Translations under genes and position numbers: made by a program
The notes under the pieces: model-generated
Told to the model about the DNA's origin: nothing
Database searches by the model: none
What the model saw: only the letters and a program-made list of their open reading frames with translations
Shown here: positions 41,731-53,501 of the stretch, piece after piece
How positions within the stretch are numbered: the first letter of the stretch is position 1
Layout: the number at the start of each line of letters is the position of its first letter
Assembly (NCBI GenBank): GCA_037953625.1
Contig: CM075656.1
Span: 77,953,001 to 78,017,000, forward strand
Direction: 5' to 3'
DNA: 64,000 nt
From: Crotalaria pallida
Lineage: Eukaryota > Streptophyta > Magnoliopsida > Fabales > Fabaceae

Positions 41731-44700
41731 ATGCTGATCTGATGTTTAATTATATGTTTCTAAGTTAGTTGCGTTTGGTAGGCATATCAGAAAGAGGAAC
41801 GGATAATTTGATTTTTTTTTTGTGCTTCGTCGTATCTTATAACACGACGCGTTAGATTAGAAAATAGAACACTTTGGTACCATGGAAAGAGGTAGAACCA
41901 AAGAGACATGAACAAACAGCATGTTTCATACTGTTTTATATTGTGTGCCAAATGCTATCTAAGGGTAGTGTCAAGGATTCGATCATAATCACGATGAAGC
42001 ATTTATTTATTATTGGTTCGATCACTTAGCTGGGGATTCCGGATTGATTTGCCATCTTTCATGAGCTCAGAGTTTCGCTTTAGGTGGCATGACATTACAT
42101 GGCATCTTCTTGTTTTTTTTTTTTTAAATCTCATCATATTCTATTCAATATTATGTCCTTAAAGCTGATGTGTGAAAATATGTTACGTGCTTACGAGGAC
42201 CAAGTCAAGAGTTAACTCAGTGTAGTAGAGATGAGAATGTTGTGCTGGATGAGTGGATACCCTAGACAAAATGATATTAGGAATGAATGCATTAGAGAGA
42301 AAAGGTGGTGTAATACCTATTGTAGAGAAGATGAGAGACTCGCTAGGATTAAGAATGAATGCATTAGAGAGAAAGATGGGATAAAGTCTTACTACAATAA
42401 AGATGGTAAAATCTCGTTTTAGGTGGTTCGGGAATGTGCAGAGAAGACCCATAAAAACCTCAACACGGAGAGTACATCAGATAGCGGGTAGCACAATCGC
42501 TAGTGGCATAGGGAAACTATAAGGCAAAACCATTAAGAATAACTTTGATGTCAACGATTTATCTATGGATATGATTTGCTATAGAACATCATGTCGCCGT
42601 TTGATCTATGTAGGTTGGACCCCACCCCACCTAGTGGGAGGAGGATATGAACTTGTTGGTTGTTGTAATTTTTTTTGCCAATGAACCATAATGTCAGGGT
42701 GAAACTGAAGATTACCATTGAACATTTAAAGGAATCTGAGTGAAAGTCGATATATTGGAAATTAGGGAATGAACTGCTGAATATTAACTCCCTTTATCAA
42801 TATAATACTACATGCTTTCATTAATGCCTTTTCCATATATAATCTAAGGAGCATGAAATAAGTTAAAGTTTAAATATACATATTTTTATATGCTTTTCAA
42901 TTTTATGAACAGCTGCATTGTCTATTAGTAGTACTGCTTCTTCTTTTTTGAGGGAGAGGGAGTTGAGTGGGGAGAAGGAAGGTTATATCAATAGATGCAG
43001 TCGGTGTTGGACTAAAAGTTTCACTATGCTATCCCTATTTCTATGAGTCTCGCATTTTGAGGTCCAATCTGATGTATACTCTTTTGGCTTTGATTGACCA
43101 GATTTATTTGAAGTTGTAGATCGAAGAGCGAAATCGGTTGTCAATGACCTAGCAGATGAACAGCAACAGTCTGATTCCAAGCCTCCTCCAGGTTTAGATT
43201 TTAGTTCTTTTGGTTTATTTTTCTCCCTTTTATTTATCAATCTATGTGTGCTGAATACTTTACCTGGAATTAGACCTGGGTTTATTGTTATGGAGCTATG
43301 CTACCAATATAATGGAGAGATTAAACTTCTAAATACCTGGGTATACATTTTCTTTTAGAAGTTACACGTTTACCTTCTAAGAAAGTCAATCTATAAATAT
43401 GATCTCACGTCTTTGAGTTATGAGGATTAAGTTCTATACATTCTCCTAAAAGCAAGAGTGCTCACCGTTGTGTTATTGTTACCTTTTTGAAAATTAGCTT
43501 CTAATGGGAAAGGATCTCAAGGCAAGAAGACAAAATCAAAATCTAAGGTATTCGCATTGCGTTTCTATCCATACTCCGCAGAAAATATCCGTCGTTATCT
43601 TCACATTGAACTTGTTCTTGAGTTTTTGCAGGCTCAAAAGGGACGATCCAATCCATCAACTATAATTAGCGATACTACTGATGCTACCAAGGAGAATATT
43701 GGAACTCCAGCAGCACCAGTGGATGTATCAACTTCGACAGACAGAGTTGATCTTGTAGCTGAAAATGATGGGAGTGCTTCCATATCGACAAGCCAACTAA
43801 GCAATGAGCAGCAACCAACGGATGCAGCATCACCCTTGTTAGGCACTTCATTATCAAGTATGCTAGCCGAGGATGCTAGTAAACATGAGAAAAATGATGT
43901 GGAAGTTTTAGCAACTGATACTGAAGCCGAGGTTGTCACTGCTTCGGCAAAGGGTGAGCCTGCCAAAGAGAATACTTCAGATATTCGCGAGGAAGATTCT
44001 CCTTCAGTTTCCAGAGGAATCGAAGGTCCCAGTGAAGAACCCACTAATACTGGTCAAATTATCAAGTCTGGTGATTTAGATGCCAATCAAAATATGGATT
44101 CAGAGAAATCTGAATCTGTGGTTGCTGACATTGCTCCTAATAGTGATGCTATACCTAAAGATTCTGATATAAAACTTGAATCTGTTGTGAATAGAACGAG
44201 CCAAGGGGATCATAAAACTGACATCTCCCCAAAGAAAGTACAGGATCAACTTGATGAGGTAACACTTATTATAGAGCAGTTTATTCATCATTACTTACCA
44301 CACAACTTGTTTAAAATTTTCTTCTGACTAATTTTTTTAGTTGGTACATAGGCTCAAGGATTGCTTAAGACAGCAAAATCTACTGGTCAATCTAAAGAGG
44401 CAAGGTTAGCTCGGGTAAGAATGTTGTTTAAAGTTTAAACCAACTTTTTTGTTAGCTATCTGTAAATGGGAGAAACCTATTTACAGAGGCAGATCCTGTG
44501 GATTGCTTTAGATTCTCAAAAAGTGTTTCTTCCTACTTGCTGATCATATATGCCTGATTGATAGTTTTTAATGATGCTCAGGTCTGTGCTGGACTATCAT
44601 CTCGTCTTCAAGAATACAAATCTGAAAATGCACAGTTAGAGGAACTTCTCGCTGCAGAGGTGAAATGCTATTCCTGCTTCCTATTTAGAGGATTTAAAGG

Positions 44701-47700
44701 TCTCATTATATGCTTGAAATAGAAACAATGTCATTTTTGTTTTAATAAAAAATTCTACCTTTACAGAGGGAGCTTAGTAAATCATGTGAAGCTAGGATAA
44801 AACAGCTACAAAAGGATTTGTCTGAAAGTAAAAGAGAAGTAACCAGAGTTGAATCAAACATGGTTGAGGCCTTGGCAGCAAAAAATGCTGAAATTGAGGC
44901 ACTTCTAAGTTCTATGGAAGCAGTCAAGAGGCAGGCTGCATTGTCAGAAGGAAATCTAGCTTCCATGCAGGTAGTAGTTAATTATTGTTGAACTGTGTCT
45001 GCTTGCAATATGTTCCTCCTCAACTTTGTCTTATGGAAACCTATTCCTATTTGTTCTTTGCTTCACTGATGTCTGTTCCTTCCTTATATTCATGCACTAT
45101 GGTTATCTTTATAATTTTTTAAGGCTTGTGTAACATTCTCCATATCTTATCAGGCAAGTATGGAGTCTTTGATGAGAAACAGAGAGTTATCAGAGACAAG
45201 GATGATGCAGGTATCCTATAGTTGTAAGATATTTTCCATGCATATGATAAAGATATTTATGTCATAAAACTGTTGTTCTCGTAGGCTCTAAGAGAGGAGC
45301 TATCTTCCGCAGAACGAAGAGCAGAAGAGGAGCGTGCTGCCCATAATGCTACCAAAATGGTCTGTAGCTTGAACTTTTTAATTTCTTACGTTTCTGTGTT
45401 TATTATATTTTGTCATTCTGTAATTGGTAGAACAGGCTGCTATGGGAAGAGAAGTTGAATTGGAGCAGAGAGCAGTTGAGTCATCTACAGCCCTTGCGAG
45501 GATACAGGTAATCTAAACGGTTGCTGCAGTTTTAATTTTAGATGGTGTGGAAGTCTTGTTAAAAGCCCTGAGCTTCTGTTTGGTTTTCCCCTCATGTTTG
45601 GCATGTCATAGTGTATAGCGTGATTAACAACTTGCTGGGTGTCAAGTTTCACTACATTCCCTTAAACTTTTTACAAAAGGTTGGCATCGTATAATTATCA
45701 GTTGGCATCATATAATTGTCAGTGGTGCCTTTTGGGTCATGCTATTTTAAATTTCTAACAGAGTCATCTGTTTTACAAAGTAATCATGAACAGTAGTAGA
45801 AAATCCACAATGATCAGTTATATATGGGTTAATAAGGCTGCATGCATTCCATCTTCAGGCTAATTTATTTGTTGAACTGTTTTGGACATCAATGTTATAA
45901 AACATACCTTGATTTGTTAGTTGCTCCTCTTTGCAGAGAATAGCAGATGAGAGGACAGCAAAGGCCACAGAGCTTGAGCAGAAGGTGGCACTTCTCGAGG
46001 TAAAACAGTTAATTTTTATTCTTTATTAATGTGAAGGCTGATTAGTGATTCAGTGATTACTATTATGAAATAAAGATCAACTGAAAAGTTTTTGGCAACA
46101 TCTGCTATCAGGTCGAATGTGCATCTTTAAATCAAGAACTGCAAGATATGGAAGCCCGTGTGCGCCGTGAACAAAAGAAGCCACTAGAAGAGGCAAATCA
46201 AGTAATTCAGGTATAGACAGACTGTTGAGAAGAAAGTAGGCCGTTTTGCAATTCATTAGGTCTCCTTATATTTCACATCTTGTACAAAGTTTTCTGATAA
46301 GTATAACATCTTTAAAGAGTCAGCTTCCAATCTTGTTCATTGCCTAAACCAATTCAAAGTACATGTGATATGACTTGTATACATAGAGGACACTTTGTCC
46401 ATCATATATGCATACTAACGCCGATGTTTAGACGAAAACTTTTCCTTCTATATGTCAGTATTTATGAAATATTTCATAGAATAAAGCTTGGAGTCTTTTA
46501 GTAAGTATGAATTCTGTTTGTGAAATTACGCAATTTCAACGCTTACTATGTAGCGATAGTTATGATTATTCATCTTTATGGAATTATAACCTTGTAAGTT
46601 TCATAAATTTAGATGCAGGCATGGCAGGAAGAAGTGGAGCGTGCACGTCAGGGTCAAAGAGAAGCTGAAAACAAGCTTTCTTCCTTGGAGGCAAGTATTT
46701 TTTACTTAGCTACTAATGAAGTTTATTGGAGGTAATGATCTATTGTCTTGCAGGTCAAGGTATGCCTCCTATTATTCATTATATGTTTGGTTTCACTGTT
46801 TCAGGCGGAACTGCAAAAAATGAGAGTTGAAATGGCTGCCATGAAGAGGGATGCTGAGCATTACTCACGTCAGGTAATTATCCTGGTGTTTCTTTATGAA
46901 TTCCTTCTCTTGTCAAATACGTTTAAAGTTAGATTCACAAGTAGGATATAAAGATTAACAAAACCTTTGACTTAATGGTCATACTGCTAAATTACTTGTG
47001 AAATTAAGTCTCTAGTCATGAAGCACAGACAGACAACGGAGACTATAATATGAGCAACATGACAAAAGATGTAAATTGAGAATCAAGATTTATTTTATTC
47101 GCTTTCTCAAACAACTTGCTAAGCCTTGCTAAGTTTTTCATCTTTCCTATTATATTGAGCTTTACAAAAAATACTTAAGATGCATAATTTACAATGTAAG
47201 CACTTTGTCTCTTTACAAAAAAGATTCCAAAACAAGAAGATTAACCATATCTATCAGCTTCAATTGTTGGTCTTTTTTTTTTTTTTTTTAAACTAAATGG
47301 TTTCTTTTTCTTACAAAAGAGCCGTGCCCTTCGAGCATCAATTCATTTTGAGGTGTTGGCTGAGTGTTCAAGCCATGTTTGGTGTTTGTCTGAGCTGTCA
47401 AAAAATAATTAATTAATTGGACACCTGTTGAGTAGTGTCCAACAGGTGTCGGAAAATTGTCGGTCCTGGAAGTGTGTTCGACACTCTTACACCTCTAGGA
47501 GTGTCGGTGCTTCATAGGTTTCAAGCCATGTCCTCATGGTCGCTTAATTTTCTGAGGTTAACTTGATACTTCTTATTGAGTGCATGTTTTGATGTTATGG
47601 TAGTTTTGGTATACCACTTGCTCTAAAGATGCATCATTTTCTTGTAACAGGAGCACATGGACTTAGAGAAACGCTACCGGGAATTAACTGACCTTTTGGT

Positions 47701-49001
47701 AATTCGCGTGCCATAGTTAAATTTCATGCAAATACTTGTTATGTTCAGTAAATTTACACGCTAACTTCATTTCAGTATTACAAACAAACACAATTAGAAA
47801 CAATGGTCAGTGAAAAAGCTGCTACAGAGTTTCAGTATGAGAAGGAAATTAAGCGTCTTCAAGAAGCACAGGTATGTGTTTAGGCTCCTGCGGCTGCTTG
47901 ATCATTATTTTGACTTCACGGACTTGACGTCACTGTCATCTTGAATAGGTGGAGGCTGAAAGAAGTAGAGTTTCTCGTCGAGCATCAACATCTTGGGAAG
48001 ACGAGACTGATATTAAATCCCTTGAGTATGTTCCCTTTACTTTTACATTAGTATCTATCTTGTTTCTCTGTAATGCATTCTATGAAACTGACCATAAACT
48101 TCAGCCTCAATGATCATGTGCCCTGCCATTCTGGAGGGAAGTTCCTGTGAAACCATTAAAATGCATTAGTCTTGCAAAACTCATCTTTTGATGTTCCCAT
48201 GTTAAATCACCCCTTAAGTTTCTTAATATTCTTGTTTGTTCATTACTACGTATAGTTGTGATTTGTTCTTTGTACCTATACTCTTCTTCACTCTATTATG
48301 TATTTATATCTATATGTATGCTTTTACGTGCTTGTCTTTTGAAAAGGTTGCGCCATCTCTGTTTTCATTTCTTAGTGTAGAGTTCAGAGGGTGATTTTAT
48401 AACATTATAATCGCAGATCTCTTCCTTTGCATCATCGACATATGGCTGGTGCAAGTATTCAGGTATAACAATCCATCATGTTTTCATGCAATTTTTATTC
48501 TTCTTTCAAGCATTTTTCTTTTTATTATTTTTTGTATTTGCCATGCCTCATGCAGTTGCAGAAAGCAGTGAAACTGTTAGACTCGGGGGCTGTCAGGGCC
48601 ACAAGATTTCTCTGGCGTTATCCAACAGCTCGAGTCATTCTATTTTTCTATTTGGTGAGATCAGTTCTTTGGATGTTTGAAATATCTACGAAATACCATG
48701 GAAGTATTTGAATTATTTGCTAACCTCGAGAAATGGTAACAGGTCTTTGTACATCTCTTCTTGATGTATCTCTTGCATCGCCTTCAGGTAAAAATACCCA
48801 GCTGAAAGAAATACATATTATGTGATAGTTGTTGATTTATGCAGCAATGTAACTCTATCCCATTTGATACCTTACTGCAATCAAATGTTTTTGACTTTGG
48901 GCATACTTTTTATCCCTATTTATATGTAGGCACAAGCTGACTTTTTAGCTGCTAGAGAAGTTGCAGAATCTATGGGACTTTCTAATCACAGTTTACAATG
49001 A
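41421..49001 (+). CDS. GC1: golgin-84-type protein, golgin candidate 1 homologue
   Basis: 21 exons: 41421-41448, 43102-43191, 43498-43547, 43632-44258, 44352-44414, 44582-44659, 44767-44970, 45154-45210, 45285-45359, 45436-45507, 45937-45999, 46112-46210, 46613-46690, 46805-46873, 47651-47698, 47776-47871, 47949-48025, 48417-48462, 48556-48654, 48743-48787, 48930-49001. They sum to 712 codons with stop, in frame throughout. The start MASWLKAAEDLFEVVDRRAK, the long coiled coil (ARVCAGLSSRLQE, MQALREELSSAERRAEEERA, MRVEMAAMKRDAEHYSRQ) and the C-terminal single membrane segment (about residues 665-685, after RATRFLWRYP) match Arabidopsis GC1. It is a Golgi membrane tether with its coil in the cytosol. 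Exon 4 encodes the variable Ser/Thr/Glu-rich linker. Intron 13 has a GC donor (GAG|GCAAGT). Intron 1 (1.65 kb) holds a (TA)n run and a LINE remnant. Only the first and second ATG contexts were considered; the family start fits. Confidence 0.95.
41681..41727. repeat. (TA)n microsatellite in golgin intron 1
   Basis: About 23 TA units, intronic. Confidence 0.95.
42175..42675 (+). pseudogene. LINE 3' remnant in golgin intron 1
   Basis: The plus strand reads MRMLCWMSGYPRQNDIRNEC, IREKDGIKSYY, then with shifted frames F(R/W)WFGNVQRRP and GR..KL-like pieces, ending near a GTTGGTTGTTGT tail. This is the usual C-terminal region of a plant non-LTR retroelement ('RMLRWMCG..RKD.IRNE.IRE'), often followed by a TTG-rich tail as in RTE-type LINEs. 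Stops and shifts make it dead. A duplication of 25 or so codons (GAATGCATTAGAGAGAAA twice, 42284 and 42357) is present. Confidence 0.6.
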
Positions 49002-50929
49002 ACTACCTAAATATTCCATTTAAGGTCCATGTCCCTTCCTAACTATATCTTCGAGTGTATATTTCCTATGCGGCTGCTTAGGTTGGCTTGCTTGATAATG
49101 ATTCAGCGAAATAAGTGTGCAAATGAAAAAAAGGAACTTATGCACAAGCATCTAATGTGATCATAGAGAAACTGGTGCTTGTTGGAGTAGGGAATTTGGA
49201 ATTTGATGAAGCTGAATGATTGAATTTGTTCGTTACATATTTAATTGGTTTATTTTACTGTATTGCACTGAAAATGTATTCGGTGTGGAAGAAACAATGC
49301 TGTAGATACAAATTGCTTGTGATATCTTTGTCTTTCTATCTTCCAATGGCAATTGCCAAATGTAGAGACTAAATACCAAACTTACATGTAAGAGAAATAT
49401 TTGTACTTACTAGATATTAGCTTATTAACCTTTAGAATCTAACTGGTAATTATTTTGCTCTTCTCAAGATTTAAATTTGAGTATGATAATACGACTAATG
49501 TCTGCGTGATAGGTGGCATCTGGAATGGAGATCCTCTCCGTTTCTTGTTTATTACCCTTATCCAATGGTTGCTATATTTTTAACAATATTTAATTTAATG
49601 TTTTAACATATTACTAAATTATTCAATGGTTGTATTTTTGTACATTTTCTTAAGACTTCCGTTAATAGAGGTGTGATTTAGGTACTAATGGTACTAAACG
49701 ATTGAAATTTAGAGGACCAAAATTGTCAAATTAAAATTTTGAGACAAAAATCATTAAATACTAGATTGAGGTCATTTTAGATTTGAGTTGTTTTATCAGC
49801 TAGTTTCATCAATAACTTCCATTTCAATAAGTTAGCTTATCAACTATTAATTAGTTTTTTAACTTCAAGTCAACTGTTAAATTAGTTGTGCCAAACATAG
49901 TCAAGGTTATAATGCTCATCCAGAGGTGATAATTTGGTCTACCCGATCGCATTCATGCTTAAAACATCTTATCCCATTCTAGCTTAACTTGATCATTTAA
50001 ACTTTTGATGTTACATTGGCGATCAGGCTTAGAGACTGACAATTTTTTGCTCTATTATATTGGGTCAAAATGTTTCAGAATCTATCCAGATATATTTTTG
50101 AGAGTTTCAGTTCGCTCTTTTTATTGAACGGGCTCAGGTCATTCTAGTCAGACTGGATCATTCTACTTGTCATTTTAAAACAATTCTGTGTGAGCTGATT
50201 GCAAAAAATTACAAATAAACTGACCATAGGTATATTTCATGAAAAGAAATTATTGCTACGTCTACTCATACCCACGGACAAATGATTATTTTGTTAAAGA
50301 TGTTTTGAATTAGTAAGTTGATACAGTAACAACATTCAAATTCTTAATTCTTAAGATATCTCACTGCAGTGAAATGAAGGACAAGAAAAGTATGGTCAAG
50401 GTCATTCTCAATTTCTCATAGACTGTAACGCACCCGGAAAGAATCAAAGATAAGGAAAAGCCAAAGCAAAAAGGATGCAATTCCTTTAAAAAGGGATGAC
50501 CGTAAATACATAATCATATAAGGAAAAGGAGAAGAATCAGTTTCCTAAGTTTTTTTTTTTATTGAAATAAGTCATGTAAGTTATTGTCATCTAATAAATC
50601 AGTCATTTCTATTCATCTTTTCAGTTAAGTAACATGTGGTATTACAAGAATTTTTTAAAAAATAAAATATTAAACCATTTTTTTACACGTGGCACGATTA
50701 GTTGAATGACACATGTCACTTAATGAAAAAATAAACGAAAAAGACGAATTCGTTCGACGGCAACAACTTACCGAACTTATTTAAAACGAAAAAAACTTAA
50801 AAAACTGACTTGCAATATAAAAATAACTTAAAAAACCAATATAGTAGATTTGCTAAAGAAAATCATGGCTTTCACGTTATTATTGAGTCGGAGTGGAATG
50901 GTACATGACGAAGCTCCTAAACAATGACA
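49002..50929. other. 3' flank of the golgin gene; no other gene
   Basis: The first 300-400 bp are probably the golgin 3' UTR. The rest is AT-rich, non-coding, with no transposon ends identified. Confidence 0.5.
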
Positions 50930-51355
50930 TCTATCTATAACTATTAATAAAGGGAGAGCATGTTTGGTGTCTCCATTTTTAAATAAAAAAATAACTACCC
51001 AATATTTAAAATAAAAAATAAAAAAATTACTTAACCACCTAGTTTGAAAACCTAAGGGTGGTTTTTTTTTTCCTTTAAAATTTCAACTTCTAAGGGTGGT
51101 TTGGTTTTGAGGGTAGTTATTTTTCTTTTAAATTTCAACTTTCAAGGTTGGTTTTTTTTTTCTTAAATTTTAAATTCATACATATTTCCTTCTTCTTGAT
51201 ATGATGATAATGGTATTTTACTTTATATTTTTTTATGACTAAATTTTATAAATGAAGAACATAATTTTGAGATGTTAATAACATTGACATACATCTTATA
51301 TTAAAAATACGAGAATAGAAATGCGCGTTGATAAACACGGGAGTCGATAGGCTAG
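50930..51355 (+). mobile_element. short non-autonomous Helitron
   Basis: Begins TCTATCTATAACTATTAATA with A before it and ends GGGAGTCGATAGGCTAG with T after it. This gives the A|TC...CTAG|T arrangement of Helitrons. The start resembles known plant Helitron 5' ends. A clear terminal hairpin is not evident (TGCGCG...CACG is weak), so the call rests on the termini. It encodes nothing. Confidence 0.55.
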
Positions 51356-51633
51356 TATGAATAAAGGGTAGAAGAATAATAGGAACATAAAAAGCTAAAT
51401 TGATTTTTTTAAAAAATAAGAGATTAAATTAATAAAAAAATCAAAAGAATATTTAAACCTGAAATTTTCCATAATTTCTTGCGGATCGCGAGTTCCAAAG
51501 TGACTGGTATTATTAACGGGCACAGAAGAGAAGACAAGAGAAGAGTGTGATCGTCAACTCTTGTCATGACAACAGTAGTACTATTGGCTCGACTAGAATT
51601 ATGAGACAACAAAAAATATTCCTTTCCTTTTTT

Positions 51634-51896
51634 ATTATTTGTCATTTTTTTTGAAAGATTTTTTTTCTTGATTTTAAAAATGGAATAAAGTTATTTTTCA
51701 TGTTTGTCCACTGTTTAATATGTCTTGGTTTATATAAGCAGTGAAGAAAAATTAATGATTATAAAAAGATACTAAAGGATATAGTGGGAAAAAACATAAT
51801 TAATGTATTGAAAATTCGAATAATGATTAGATTTTTTAAAGGGTGTGTTTTGTTTAAAATATGACATATAAATAAGAACGGAGGGAATATACTTTT
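51634..51896. mobile_element. MITE-like element, family of 24616-24882
   Basis: The left part TTATTATTTGTCATTTTTTT and the right end GACATATAAATAAGAACGGA GGGAATA are imperfect inverted ends. The body (ATATGTCTTGGTTTATATAA, GCAGTGAAGAAAAATTAATG, ATAATTAATGTATTGAAAAT) matches the copies at 24616 and 52005. Confidence 0.5.
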
Positions 51897-52004
51897 TTTA
51901 AATATAAGCAAAATTAATTAATTTTATTAAATTTTATTTCATTTCAAATATTATTTTCCTGAAACATCTCTAGAAAATTGTAATATTAATTAATTTTTGT
52001 TTCA

Positions 52005-52290
52005 TTCATAATACTCGTTTCTTATTATCTGTCGTTTTTTGGAGAGATTTTTTGTTTCTTTTTATTTGTTGTATTGAGGATTTCAAGAGTGCAATAAATG
52101 TTATTTACATGTTTGTCTCTATTTAATATGTATTGGTTTATGTAAGTAATGAAGAAAAATTGATGATTATAGAGAGAGAAATGATATACTGTGAAAAAAT
52201 ATAATTAATGTATTGGAATATTAATTAATTAGATTTTTTAAATTGTGTGTTTTGTTTGAAATATGACAGATAAAGAGGAACAGATGGAGT
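52005..52290. mobile_element. MITE-like element, family of 24616-24882
   Basis: The left end AATACTCGTTTCTTATTATC and the right end GATAAAGAGGAACAGATGGA form inverted termini next to AGTATT. The body (AATATGTATTGGTTTATGTA, ATGATATACTGTGAAAAAAT) is shared with its neighbour at 51634. Confidence 0.55.
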
Positions 52291-52612
52291 ATTACTTTCC
52301 TAAAATACATTTATTTTTTATAAATTTGTGAAAATTAAATACAATAAACTAACTTCCTCAATATGCATAAAAATGATTGAATTTTCTTATAATTCAAGTC
52401 GGAGGAGTACGTATGTAATAAAGCACGCGGGAGATTAAAAATCAATTAATAATAATATTTTTAAAAATAAAAATGAAAGCTTTCTTCTGCTTTTTCTTCT
52501 CCTTCTTCTATAAGTAAAGTAATGACAGTAATTGTATAAGTTGAGTGTTTCTGCTTCTTTTTCTTCATTTCACATTCATTAGTAGTAAGTAAGTGAATAA
52601 GTGACAGTGATA

Positions 52613-53457
52613 ATGGTAATGGGAAGAAGAGAGGAGGAGGAAGAAGAAGAAGTGAAAGTGAAACTTCCAATGGCAGTGGAGAGAATGATAGAGAGGATAT
52701 GCGTGGAGCAGAAACAGAACCCACCCGATTCATTCCTTAGGACCCAACTTGCTGCAATCTCTGAGGAACAAGCACTCTCCATTCTCTCTCAAATCTCCAA
52801 ATCCAAAATCAGAAAAACTTTCTCTGGTTACCTCCAGTGGTTGCTCACTCATTCTCCTTCTTCTCCTTCCTCTTCTATACAAGGTACACACATCGCACAA
52901 ACAAAAAAAAAAAGTTTGCATTTTTACCAACAACACTATGCATGGGTCTTATGTAAAAAGATCGAGGGGGAAGAGAGTATATATTTGGTTGGTAGAGATA
53001 AAACCTACGTGGCAAAATTTTATTTCCAGAAAGAGATTAACCTTGGACTGTTGTGACATCAATGCACATGCACAAGCAAAAAAAAAGTTTTTTTTAGAAA
53101 AGAAAAATCACTCTGACTGTACGTATATTCAAGCTCTTTAGAGAAAGTTATAAAGTATGTTAAAACATGAGTTATGCTTGTTTCCATCCCTATTCCATAT
53201 TTGGTGAAGTTATAAATAAAAAAGGGGTTATTCAAAATTATTCTCGCAATAAAATATTTTGGTTCTAAGGTTTTATGTAAATTTGAAGTTGTATAATGTA
53301 GCGTCTCTGAGTTTCAATCTTTTTTTCCAGCTTCTAATTTGGATTGCTGTGTATGTCTCTTTTGTCCAGCTTTTTTTATTTTAGTAGATGGGAAAGCGAA
53401 AAAAAAAAACCTAACTGGTCGATAGTATAATAATCCTCAATGCTTCATTTTTTACTC

Positions 53458-53501
<44 letters not shown>

